Part shown: positions 20,604-28,359 of the stretch, piece by piece
How positions within the stretch are numbered: the first letter of the stretch is position 1
How the letters are laid out: every line of letters starts with the position of its first letter
Position numbers and translations under genes: made by a program
The notes under the pieces: model-generated
The model's input: only the letters and a program-made list of their open reading frames with translations
What the model was told of the DNA's origin: nothing
The model's database searches: none
NCBI GenBank assembly: GCA_020442915.1
Contig: JAGRJD010000001.1
Span: 1-64,000, forward strand
Length of the DNA stretch: 64,000 nt
Origin: Thiothrix sp.
Lineage (GTDB): Bacteria > Pseudomonadota > Gammaproteobacteria > Thiotrichales > Thiotrichaceae
Reading direction: 5' to 3'

Positions 20604-21756
20604 GTGCTACCAACTCCTTGTATAATTCCTGGTATTGTTCCGTTACCGCCTCAATGGTGTAGTGGTCCAGCACCCTGGTGCGGGCCTGTCGCCCCTGTTC
20701 CTGCAGCCATGCCGGGCCTTCTGCAATCCAGCAGGCCCAGGACCGGGCCAGCGTATCCGGATCATGATCCGGCAGCACCAGCCCTGTATCGTCCAGCAGG
20801 CGGGCCGCATCGCCAACATCCGTGCTCATGCAGGGCACGCCACAGGCCATGGCTTCACCCAGCACATTCGGAAATCCCTCACCCCAGGCTGAGGTCAGTG
20901 TAAAAATGTCCATGGCATTCATGACTGCCGCCACATCGGTACGCTCATCCAGCAGATGCACCCGTCCGACCAGCTGTGGGCAATCATGCAGCAACGTAGC
21001 CAGTACCGGATTGGTCGGTGCCACATTGTGTCCGGCCAGAATGAAATGGGTCTCCGGGTGTGATTGCAGCAGACGGGCAGCAGCCTGCAGAAACAGGGCA
21101 TGATTTTTCATCGGGTGATAACGCGCCAGCATGCCGATCACCACGGCATCGGCAGCAATGCCGAGTTCAAGGCGTACCCGCTCACGGGCGGACGGATCGG
21201 GCCTGAAAATCCGGGTATCAAAACCATTCGGGATGATACGGGTATCATGACAGCTGAAACCGATGGCCTGATGCTGCCGGACACTGAGGCAGGCATTGTA
21301 AAGCATGACCCTGACCCCGGCTGAAACCCTGGCGGAGCAACGGATGGTCCAGCGTGTCAGGCACGGCTCACGCTCAATGTCGTACAGGGTCTGGCGGATG
21401 TTCCAGACCAGCAGGACACGTCTGAACCACAGGCGGCTGGCCATATAGGCCATCAGGTTGCCATGATACATCCAGCCCTGGATCACATCCGGCCTGAAAT
21501 CTGCCAGCAGACGCAGCAGCAGCAGCAGACGCCACAGCGAGGACGGATGGCTGCGCATGTTCAGGAACCGGACCGTGATACCGTGACTGCGGATCCGGTC
21601 TGCAAGTCCGGGCTGGTCATCCAGAACAATCACCATGGACTCAAAAGCCTTCCGGTCCATGGCCGTGACCAGCTTGAAAAGCATCATCTCGGCCCCACCC
21701 GTGCTCAGACAGGTGATCACATGGGCAACACGAATGGGGACGGGTTTTTGCTGCAT
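20566..21756 (-). CDS. Glycosyltransferase, GT4 family
   Basis: 396-residue GT-B enzyme with the N-terminal signature RVAHVITCLSTGGAEMMLFKLV and the C-terminal donor-binding motif WGEGFPNVLGEAMACGVPCMSTDVGD (E-x7-E). Probably adds one residue to the lipid-linked repeat unit on the cytoplasmic face. AAGGA precedes the ATG. Its 3' end overlaps the amidotransferase gene. Sugar specificity is not predictable. Confidence 0.9.
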   Translation of the reverse strand: MQQKPVPIRVAHVITCLSTGGAEMMLFKLVTAMDRKAFESMVIVLDDQPGLADRIRSHGITVRFLNMRSHPSSLWRLLLLLRLLADFRPDVIQGWMYHGNLMAYMASRLWFRRVLLVWNIRQTLYDIEREPCLTRWTIRCSARVSAGVRVMLYNACLSVRQHQAIGFSCHDTRIIPNGFDTRIFRPDPSARERVRLELGIAADAVVIGMLARYHPMKNHALFLQAAARLLQSHPETHFILAGHNVAPTNPVLATLLHDCPQLVGRVHLLDERTDVAAVMNAMDIFTLTSAWGEGFPNVLGEAMACGVPCMSTDVGDAARLLDDTGLVLPDHDPDTLARSWACWIAEGPAWLQEQGRQARTRVLDHYTIEAVTEQYQELYKELVAHVRPDRFLLPDT

Positions 21757-21779
21757 GGAGTCCTTCCTTCAAAACACAT

Positions 21780-22880
21780 TCAGGCCCCGAGCCTTATCCA
21801 TTGCTCACCGACCTGCTCCAGGGTCAGGTGTCGGACCGCTGTTTTTGCAGCAGCTCGCAGGCGCTCCCGTTCGACCCCGTCCGCAATCAGGCTTTCCATA
21901 CCCTGTGCCAGTGCCACTGGATTTCCAGACTCTACCAATACCCCGTAACCGCCTCCCTGAAGAATCTCATACGGGCCGGTCGGGCAGTTTGTGGCGATAA
22001 CCGGACATCCACAGGCCAGTGCCTCGATCAGAACATTGGGATACCCCTCAAAACGGCTGGACAAAACAAAAAAGGTGGCATGCTGCATCCAGACAAACGG
22101 ATTCCCGGTCTGTCCCGGCAGCTGCACACGTCCATTCAGCCCCAGGGCCGTAATCTGCTGTTCCAGTGCGGCCCGTTCCATGCCCTCACCCAGAATCACC
22201 AGATCGGTACCCTGCAGGCCCCGGCAGCGGGCATAGGCGGCAATCAGTACATCAAATCCCTTGTCATGATGCAGGCGGCCGGCGGCCAGAATGTAGGGAC
22301 GAACCGGACGCGCCGGGACGGTAAAAGGCTGGGCCCCCTGGGCATGGATGCGCTCAAAATCCAGCGGATTGGGAATATGGGCCAGATTGGCAAGCCCCAT
22401 ATCCTCAGCCAGCATGTCCCGGATTCCCCGTGACACCGCCACCACCTGACGGGCATGTGGATAGAGTCTGCGCATCAGAAAACGGGTAAACCCGCTCTGA
22501 ACCTCGGGTGTTATCCGTACCGATGCGACCACCTGACCCGGGGCCGCCAGAATGGCCGCAAAATTGGCACTTTCCATGAACGCATAGATACCGGCATAGG
22601 TTTTGTGCCGGAACTGCCGCCGCAGACGCAGGCTGCGCCTGAGCAGGTTGAATGCTTTGGCCATGCCCCCCTGCCCCCGCGTCGGGCAATCCAGATTGAT
22701 CAGGTTGCCCTGATACGCGTAGGCGGGTGCGGAGGCATCAAACACAATAATGTCGACCTGATGACTGCGGGCAAGATAGCCCGAGAGCACGGAGACCACG
22801 CGCTCGGCCCCGCCGCCATACAGGCTGTAAATCACCAGCGCCAGTGCGGGCCGGGAACCGGCGTCATGCTCAGGCAGCAT
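21780..22880 (-). CDS. Glycosyltransferase, GT4 family
   Basis: 366-residue GT-B enzyme: ALALVIYSLYGGGAERVVSVLSGYLARS at the N-terminus and SRFEGYPNVLIEALACGCPVIATNCPTGPYEIL at the C-terminus (E-x7-E donor site). The latter resembles GalNAc- and GlcNAc-type GT4 enzymes such as PglJ/PglH, which is only a hint. The ATG at 22880 with AAGGA about 10 nt upstream is chosen over a TTG at 22898. It overlaps the end of the polymerase gene by 11 nt. Confidence 0.9.
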   Translation of the reverse strand: MLPEHDAGSRPALALVIYSLYGGGAERVVSVLSGYLARSHQVDIIVFDASAPAYAYQGNLINLDCPTRGQGGMAKAFNLLRRSLRLRRQFRHKTYAGIYAFMESANFAAILAAPGQVVASVRITPEVQSGFTRFLMRRLYPHARQVVAVSRGIRDMLAEDMGLANLAHIPNPLDFERIHAQGAQPFTVPARPVRPYILAAGRLHHDKGFDVLIAAYARCRGLQGTDLVILGEGMERAALEQQITALGLNGRVQLPGQTGNPFVWMQHATFFVLSSRFEGYPNVLIEALACGCPVIATNCPTGPYEILQGGGYGVLVESGNPVALAQGMESLIADGVERERLRAAAKTAVRHLTLEQVGEQWIRLGA

Positions 22881-24063
22881 GGCCTGCCTGTCCTTCAAGC
22901 TCAGGTATCACCGGTGCCGGCTGGCTCACGGGCTGGTCGACCCAGGTGTTGACAATCAGCAGGCTGTAGAAAATCCAGGCGATTTTCTCCGCCGACCACT
23001 CGACGGCCATCTGACTGACAATCAGCAGCATCAGCAGGGTCAGCTGCAGCATGAACTCCTGCCGGGGTACAAAGCGCAGGTAATGAAACAGGTACAGAAA
23101 AAACAGCAGAAACAGCAGCAGACCGACAACCCCGGTTTCCACCAGCACGGAAATAAAGCTGTTGTGGGCGGTATAGTTGACGGAAAACGGGGTCACGACC
23201 TTGTAGTAACTGCCGAACCCGTAACCCAGCAGGGGTTCCCGCATCCAGGCCTCCAGTCCGAAATGCCAGATGGTGGTGCGCCCGGTCATGGTACCGGATG
23301 ACAGCTCGCGCCCGATGGTCGACAGGCGGCTGACCGATTCCGGCGGGACCAGCGAGATCAGGGTCACGACGGCCACACCACCCGCCAGCGCCAGCACAAC
23401 CCGCCAATGCCCTGGAAGACGGAAAAACAGCACCGGCAGGTAGGCCAGCCCCAGCACGGCCAGCAGAAAACCGGAGCGTGATGCTGACAGGGAAATGGCA
23501 AAAAATGCTGCCGGTACATAAGCCACGGCCAGCAGCCTGACCAGCAGATAACGGCTGGCATGGATCAGGTACAGTGCCAGTGGCACCGCCAGCCCCAGCG
23601 ACGTGGCCAGCTCGTTGCCATTGACGCCGGGAGCCGAGTAGCGGTCGGCATAGGCCTGCTGCCCGGCCATCCAGGTCTGGATGGTGAAAAAGATCAGGAC
23701 ATAGCCCCCCAGCAGGATGGCCAGAAAGGCATGCTGCAGCTCCAGCCTGCGGGGCAGAAACTGCCACATCAGCATGGACAGCAGGGCCAGCTGCAGCAGG
23801 CTGAAAGCCCCTTTGCGGGTTTCCTCCGGCCACACGGTCCAGAAAAAACTCAGCCAGACCCACAGTACAAACAGGCAGATAATCAGGTAGATTTCCGGCA
23901 GGGGCCGGAAACGCCGCTCCAGCAGCAGGGTCAGAAGGCCGACACCGAACGCCAGAACCCCGAACAGGCGTGACAGGGTGCCGAAACTGCCCAGTACCAC
24001 CATGTCGTTCCAGATTGATGAAAATATAAATAGCAACAATAACAGCAGGCTCAGTTTGCGCAT
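22870..24063 (-). CDS. Wzy-type polysaccharide polymerase / O-antigen ligase family
   Basis: 397-residue protein with about ten hydrophobic segments and a large periplasmic loop, typical of the Wzy_C (O-antigen ligase/polymerase) family. The loop contains YSAPGVNGNELATSLGLAVPLALYLI and SSGTMTGRTTIWHFGLEAWMREPLLGYGFGSYY, the family's conserved arginine/glycine-rich region, followed by VNYTAHNSFISVLVETGVVG, where the conserved His sits. It is the first gene of the leftward operon, so the promoter should lie in the 195-bp gap shared with the divergent acyltransferase gene. Confidence 0.87.
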   Translation of the reverse strand: MRKLSLLLLLLFIFSSIWNDMVVLGSFGTLSRLFGVLAFGVGLLTLLLERRFRPLPEIYLIICLFVLWVWLSFFWTVWPEETRKGAFSLLQLALLSMLMWQFLPRRLELQHAFLAILLGGYVLIFFTIQTWMAGQQAYADRYSAPGVNGNELATSLGLAVPLALYLIHASRYLLVRLLAVAYVPAAFFAISLSASRSGFLLAVLGLAYLPVLFFRLPGHWRVVLALAGGVAVVTLISLVPPESVSRLSTIGRELSSGTMTGRTTIWHFGLEAWMREPLLGYGFGSYYKVVTPFSVNYTAHNSFISVLVETGVVGLLLFLLFFLYLFHYLRFVPRQEFMLQLTLLMLLIVSQMAVEWSAEKIAWIFYSLLIVNTWVDQPVSQPAPVIPELEGQAGHAA

Positions 24064-24258
24064 GTCGGGCCACTAACAGTTCAATCTCCCCAGACTAGGC
24101 AGCACCATAAAAGGTCGCCAGATTCAGGAGGACCGGTGGAACCGGGCAGGCGATGAGTGCACGCTGATCCGGTATTTACTCCCGCTGACGGGAAAAAGCC
24201 TCCTGCTACCGGACAGCCTGATTAAGCTTCCCGGAAAAATAACCATCCTGACAGCCCA

Positions 24259-25083
24259 ATGAAGAACCTGTACGCCTACATCCCTGCCGCTTTCAACCAG
24301 CCGACCGAGATTGTTCTGCCCGGTCATCCGGTCCCGGACGACCGGCTGTGTACCGACCTCCCCTACATGCCGGCCCCTTTTCTGGAGCTGCCTGACTCAC
24401 TGGCCGCACTGGAGGCCCGTTTCCGTGGCAGCAAACATATCCAGGGCCTGCGCAAGGCACGCCGGCAGCTGGAGCGGTCCGGCCACACACTGGAATTCCG
24501 GCTGGCACGCACCCCGGAAGCCATGGCGAAATGGCTGCCGGTGGCACGCATGATCTTTCTGGAACGCTGGCAGAACCGCTACAGCTCCTTTGCCTGGGGC
24601 AATGAACAGGGGTTTTCAGAATACCTGCAGAGCCTGAGCATACTGGCCGGCCAGGGACAGGCGGAACTGAGCATCGGATTGCTGGATGGACAACCGGTCA
24701 CTTACGCCCTGGGGCTGATTCACCAGGACACCTTCTATTTTTTCCACCACGCGACCATTATTGATGCCCGGACCCACCGATACTCGATTGGTCGGCACAG
24801 CTATTACCATACCCTGTGCCGGGCGGTGGAACTGAAGCTGAAATACTTCGACTTCATGACCGGCGAGGGTAAACACAAAGCCTTCTGGACCACAAGCAGC
24901 CGCATGACCTGCCGCCGTGTCTGTTCACCGCGCACCCTGTACGGACGCCTGACCCACCCATTCCGGGTCATGTTTCAGCGCGGAAAAATCCGGATCCAGA
25001 ACAACCAGGCATTAAAGAAAAAGCTCCAGAGCCTTATCGCCCTGTTCTATAAGCAGCAAGGTCAGCTGCATACGACAATCTGA
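24259..25083 (+). CDS. GNAT-superfamily acyltransferase, BcsL/CelD type (short N-terminus)
   Basis: 274 residues. The middle matches the BcsL/CelD (Acetyltransf_6) domain: FLELPDSLAALEARFRGSKHIQGLRKARRQLERSGHTLEFRL, later LLDGQPVTYALGLIHQDTFYFFHHATIIDARTHRYSIG and YFDFMTGEGKHKAFW. Such proteins acylate polysaccharide or lipid-linked sugars and are common in exopolysaccharide loci. Family members usually carry roughly 80-100 more residues before the FLELP segment, so this copy looks N-terminally shortened. Upstream, an open frame without a start codon ends with a TGA that overlaps the ATG (24259-24262). A frameshifted gene is possible. It is divergent from the polymerase gene. Confidence 0.72.
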   Translation: MKNLYAYIPAAFNQPTEIVLPGHPVPDDRLCTDLPYMPAPFLELPDSLAALEARFRGSKHIQGLRKARRQLERSGHTLEFRLARTPEAMAKWLPVARMIFLERWQNRYSSFAWGNEQGFSEYLQSLSILAGQGQAELSIGLLDGQPVTYALGLIHQDTFYFFHHATIIDARTHRYSIGRHSYYHTLCRAVELKLKYFDFMTGEGKHKAFWTTSSRMTCRRVCSPRTLYGRLTHPFRVMFQRGKIRIQNNQALKKKLQSLIALFYKQQGQLHTTI

Positions 25084-25120
25084 TAGCGGCCTGGGGCAAG
25101 CACCCGACCCGATTTATGCA

Positions 25121-26530
25121 CTACCGGCCATAAAGCCAGCGCTCCAGCAGGGTATAACCCTGGACATCCGTTTTCCGGTAGGCATCCGCTACTGCCGGGT
25201 CCAGCCCCAGAGCCCGCTCGGCAGCATCCGGTACCCCGTCACGGTCGCGATCGGGAGCCGGTGTGCCAGCAGCATAATGGGGCCATCCACCGGCATTGTT
25301 GGTGCATCCATGCTCCCAGCCCTTGTCCGCCGGACTCACGCAGTTGGGAATGCGTCCACGCCGGTTCAGCACATCGGCAACCACCCTGCGGTCCACCTGG
25401 TCGCGCCGGGGCAGGCTCGCCCCCACGTGCGGCAACAGCAGACGGGGTAACTGCCCGGCATCGACCGTACTGATGGCCGGAGCCCTGAAGCGGGCCTGCT
25501 GCTGCCAGTGGCGCACGGCCCGGCCTTCAAACTGGGGCCGGATCGGCAGCCGCTCGGGCCTCAAAGCATCCTGTACCCGGCGGTTGCCGGACAGGTACAG
25601 CCGATACCCCCGGCGGTTATAGCGTGCGATGATTTCCGAGTTGCTGTGGTTCGAATCCCGTCCCCCCAGATACAGGTTGGCCACCAGATTGACATTCACT
25701 TCACCGTACTCCCCCATGATCTCGGCCCCATTGAACCCCCAGTTGTAGAACAGGTTGTTGACCACATCCACAACGCCGTCTTCCCCGGTCTCGATCGCCG
25801 GATTACGCTCACGGCTGTGCGCCACCAGATTGTGATGAAAGCTGATCGAATGCGAACCCCGGGAGCCGAACAGCACCCCCCGGCTGCCGGGGCCACCCTG
25901 ATTGGAGCCATTGAACAGGCTGGGGCCGATAATGCTGTTGCTGATGGTGACATCATGCACGTCATACCAGGTTGACAGGATTTCATCCGTCCCCCAGGAG
26001 AACGAACAGTGGTCCAGGACCACATTGTAGGTACGCCTGCCGCTGATATTCCAGGGGGGCTGCTCGGACTCGGTACCGAGAATGGTCAGGGCATCACGGC
26101 AGCAGCTGGGCACATCCGCTGCACCGGCCCGGAAACGCACATACTGAATCAGCACGTCGTGGGTGGCAATGGTAAAGGGCTCATCCGTCAGGCTGGGCCC
26201 CCCCGTGATCATGATGCCATCACCCGGAGCGCTCTGGCCGTAGATGGAAATGTAGGGGCTGGCGATGGTCAGGTTTTTTTCCAGCCGGATGGTACCGCCG
26301 GTGGTGAAAACCACCATCCGTGGCCCCTGCTGTTCAACACAGGCCCGCAGGCTGCCGGGACCATGATCATGGAGGTTGCTCACCTGACAGACCGGACCGC
26401 CGCGCCCGGCCCGGGTCTGGGTGCCAAAACCCTGCGCGCCCGGAAAAACCGGCAACGCCTGCAGGCCGGCTGCCGGCAGCCACGCCAGCATGATCACAAG
26501 TCCCACCCGTTTTCCGATTCCGTCCGTCAT
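25121..26530 (-). CDS. Secreted pectate-lyase-like right-handed beta-helix protein
   Basis: 469 residues with a probable signal peptide (about 1-25, ending AAGLQA). The start LPVFPGAQGFGTQTRAGRGG and the following SLRACVEQQGPRMVVFTTGGTIRL are typical of PL1-related pectate lyase-like proteins, followed by parallel beta-helix rungs with YNVVLDHCSFSWGTDEI and ISFHHNLVAHSRERNP. Near the C-terminus, DRDRDGVPDAAERALGLDP is a thrombospondin-type-3/EF-hand-like calcium loop. Such lyases in exopolysaccharide loci are thought to trim or release the locus's own polymer; a true pectinase role is less likely here. It is encoded beside the exopolysaccharide operon. The start codon is uncertain because no strong Shine-Dalgarno precedes it. 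Confidence 0.8.
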   Translation of the reverse strand: MTDGIGKRVGLVIMLAWLPAAGLQALPVFPGAQGFGTQTRAGRGGPVCQVSNLHDHGPGSLRACVEQQGPRMVVFTTGGTIRLEKNLTIASPYISIYGQSAPGDGIMITGGPSLTDEPFTIATHDVLIQYVRFRAGAADVPSCCRDALTILGTESEQPPWNISGRRTYNVVLDHCSFSWGTDEILSTWYDVHDVTISNSIIGPSLFNGSNQGGPGSRGVLFGSRGSHSISFHHNLVAHSRERNPAIETGEDGVVDVVNNLFYNWGFNGAEIMGEYGEVNVNLVANLYLGGRDSNHSNSEIIARYNRRGYRLYLSGNRRVQDALRPERLPIRPQFEGRAVRHWQQQARFRAPAISTVDAGQLPRLLLPHVGASLPRRDQVDRRVVADVLNRRGRIPNCVSPADKGWEHGCTNNAGGWPHYAAGTPAPDRDRDGVPDAAERALGLDPAVADAYRKTDVQGYTLLERWLYGR

Positions 26531-26773
26531 GCTGTCTCACCTGCGTCCTGATGCCTGCCTGCACCGTTTCTGTCCGGAACATAGCCTCACCCGGCCCGAT
26601 ACAGGGAGGCACGCCGGGTCAGCGCAGCAGGCTGCCGGACAGACGGAAGGCATCGACCGGATAAAGCCCCGATAAAGCTACCATCCGTATACTCCCGGAT
26701 GGGGTATGTCTCCACCGGCTGCCGGTCGGTAGGATGAGAAAAATCCTTCAGCCTGCACCAGGGAGCCACAATC

Positions 26774-27220
26774 ATGAGCCACGAAATGACTGCCACGGAC
26801 ATGGACTTTGCCAGCGGCATGGCCGCTTTTGAAGCCAAGCACTTTGCACGCGCCATGCAGCTGCTGTCTCCCTTTGCCGAACAGGGCGATGCACAGGCCC
26901 GGCATCTGGTCGCCATCATGTACCAGAACGGTCTGGGCGTGGCCCGGAGCGACATTGCCGCCTATACCTGGATGAAAGCCGCCGCCGAACAGGGGTACGG
27001 GCTGGCCCAGCACGGACTGGGGTTCATGTATCTGGAAGGTGAATGTGTCGCCCGGGATGCGGCCCAGGCGGCGGAATGGTTCAGAAAGGCAGCGGATCAG
27101 GGCCTGCAGGGGTCCATGACCACACTGGCCATGATGTATGAACAGGGCAACGGCGTGGAGCAGGACCCGGAAGCGGCCAGACGGCTTTACCGGCTGGCAG
27201 GATTTGACGAAATGGGATAA
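26774..27220 (+). CDS. Sel1-repeat (SLR/TPR-like) protein
   Basis: 148 residues, made of about three Sel1 repeats: LVAIMYQNGLGVARSDIAAYTWMKAAAEQGYGLAQHGLGFMYLEGECVARDAAQAAEWFRKAADQG and a further AMMYEQGNGVEQDPEAARRLYRLA. These alpha-alpha hairpin repeats mediate protein-protein contacts. There is no signal peptide, so the protein is cytoplasmic. GGGAG 8 nt before the ATG fixes the start. It is separated by 3 nt from the next gene, which is probably cotranscribed. A long open frame on the opposite strand is a shadow. Confidence 0.85.
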   Translation: MSHEMTATDMDFASGMAAFEAKHFARAMQLLSPFAEQGDAQARHLVAIMYQNGLGVARSDIAAYTWMKAAAEQGYGLAQHGLGFMYLEGECVARDAAQAAEWFRKAADQGLQGSMTTLAMMYEQGNGVEQDPEAARRLYRLAGFDEMG

Positions 27221-27223
27221 CAC

Positions 27224-27664
27224 GTGAAAAACAAAAACAGGGCAAATACAGCCAGACTGCACATACTGGTCAACACCCTTCCGGTTCTGGTCTACGATCC
27301 CGGCATTCCGGTGCCGCCGGAGCAGGAAAACTGGCTGATACGCATGGACCACGACATGGATCAGGGCATCACGACCGACTCCGGTTTTATCAGCACCCCT
27401 TCCGCCCTGGAACGTGCCCGACTGGTGGCCAATACCCTGATCAGTGCCCTGCTGGAGGACAACCACAAACTGGCCATGGCCATGTGCACCTGGCTTGGCA
27501 GCCGCATCCCGGAACTGCAGCAGGTCAGGGCCAGAGGGCAGCGTGGTGGCCGGATTGACCTGGAGCTGGTATTCGACCGCAGTTTTGAACAAAGCCGGCG
27601 TGAACAGCCACTCCGGATGAAAACCCGGAAAGCCCGACAGAATCAGGATCATACCGCTATGTAG
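27224..27664 (+). CDS. Hypothetical protein downstream of the Sel1 protein
   Basis: 146 residues from a GTG start 3 nt after the Sel1 gene stop. Not recognised. The product is soluble and lacks a signal peptide or membrane segment; the middle (PSALERARLVANTLISALLEDNHKLAMAMCTWLGSRIPELQQVRA) is predicted helical, and the tail is basic (RMKTRKARQNQDH). The tight spacing suggests it works with, or is regulated with, the Sel1 protein. Base composition matches its neighbours. Confidence 0.6.
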   Translation: MKNKNRANTARLHILVNTLPVLVYDPGIPVPPEQENWLIRMDHDMDQGITTDSGFISTPSALERARLVANTLISALLEDNHKLAMAMCTWLGSRIPELQQVRARGQRGGRIDLELVFDRSFEQSRREQPLRMKTRKARQNQDHTAM

Positions 27665-27812
27665 TAATTCAGACTTGATCTGACAAATACCGATTTTGCC
27701 GAAGGCGTCGTCAGGTCAGACTCAGTTCACGAACTTTTCCTTCATATCTGTTTGCCATCAAGCAGCGTTTCCATTGGCGTTATGCCGCAGCACTGTGTTG
27801 TGGTCAATAATT

Positions 27813-27828
27813 TGTAAAAATTTTTACA
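27813..27828. promoter_or_regulatory. Perfect palindrome TGTAAAAATTTTTACA
   Basis: A 16-bp perfect dyad without spacer in an AT-rich promoter region, about 135 bp before the start codon of the small secreted protein gene. The TGTAAA/TTTACA ends are the shape of a dimeric repressor site. The cognate regulator is unknown. Confidence 0.5.
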
Positions 27829-27892
27829 GAAAACCGTAAAAAATTACTTACGTCATTTTTATATTCAGCTAATATTAAGGATGTTCAGGGAT

Positions 27893-27912
27893 TGATGAAT
27901 CCTTATTCATCA
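27893..27912. promoter_or_regulatory. Inverted repeat in the leader of the secreted-protein gene
   Basis: TGATGAAT and ATTCATCA, perfect 8-bp arms around a CCTT loop, lie about 50 bp upstream of the start codon at 27964. It could be an operator or a small hairpin in the mRNA leader. Confidence 0.45.
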
Positions 27913-27963
27913 GGCCTGAATTTTGTATGCCAATCAACAAGCATGTTGCAAGGAGGCTATATT

Positions 27964-28302
27964 ATGTTGACGCACAAAGAAAACTGGAAACGACTGCTGA
28001 TTCACGGCCTGTTGACGGGATTGCTGGTGGTCAATCCACTGTTTGCGGCTGAAAACCTCAGCGTAAACCTGATTGCGACCCTTGAGAACAGTCCGGCCAT
28101 GGAAAGTGTAACCTGGAAGGTTTACCGGCTGGACAACAAGCACGAGGTAACCAGTGCCAGAAACCACAGCACACAGGTACAGGTTCCGCCGGGCAGTTAT
28201 CGGGTGGTCGCGACCCTGAAGACTGATGACAAAACGGTCATCCGTGAACGCAGTTTCCATGTTCGCACCAACAGCAGCAATGTTGTTGTCCCCATGGACT
28301 GA
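27964..28302 (+). CDS. Small secreted protein of unknown function
   Basis: 112 residues. AGGAGG at 27951-27956, 7 nt before the ATG, is among the strongest Shine-Dalgarno sequences in the window and decides this start over a TTG at 27892. The N-terminus (WKRLLIHGLLTGLLVVNPLFA-AENL) is a signal peptide. The mature part (about 80 residues) reads like one small beta-sandwich: VTWKVYRLDNKHEVTSARNHSTQVQVPPGSYRVVATLKTDDKTVIRERSFHV, a pattern shared with carboxypeptidase-regulatory/PEGA-like folds. No family name could be assigned. It is convergent with the signal peptidase gene. The strong ribosome-binding site and AT-rich promoter suggest high or regulated expression. Confidence 0.7.
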   Translation: MLTHKENWKRLLIHGLLTGLLVVNPLFAAENLSVNLIATLENSPAMESVTWKVYRLDNKHEVTSARNHSTQVQVPPGSYRVVATLKTDDKTVIRERSFHVRTNSSNVVVPMD

Positions 28303-28359
28303 GCCGGATTCCGGCATCAGGAATCCTCTTCCGCCTGCACACGGTGCGGGCGGGGAGCT

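Larger units (their letters stand above)
27665..27963. other. AT-rich intergenic region with operator-like repeats
   Basis: About 300 bp, strikingly AT-rich in its second half compared with the rest of the window. It holds the perfect 16-bp palindrome at 27813-27828 and a perfect inverted repeat at 27893-27912 in the probable leader of the next gene. No protein-like frame was seen. It probably contains the promoter of the small secreted protein gene, but no single -35/-10 pair stands out. Confidence 0.55.

Noticed and set aside
22901-24073. Second leftward frame over the polymerase gene
   Set aside because: Gly/Ala/Pro-rich with no membrane pattern; the overlapping frame encodes a typical Wzy-type membrane protein.
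25648-25658. tRNA T-arm-like GGTTCGAATCC
   Set aside because: The flanks do not pair into a T-stem or acceptor stem, and the site is inside the lyase coding sequence.
26678-27652. 324-codon leftward open frame over the Sel1 gene pair
   Set aside because: The plus strand has clear Sel1 repeats and good spacing; the minus frame is His/Gly/Gln-rich and patternless.
28331-28353. GC-rich hairpin between the small secreted protein and lepB
   Set aside because: The stem (CCGCC-T-GCAC with GTGC-G-GGCGG) is good, but there is no T-tract on either strand, so a terminator call is not supported beyond its convergent position.
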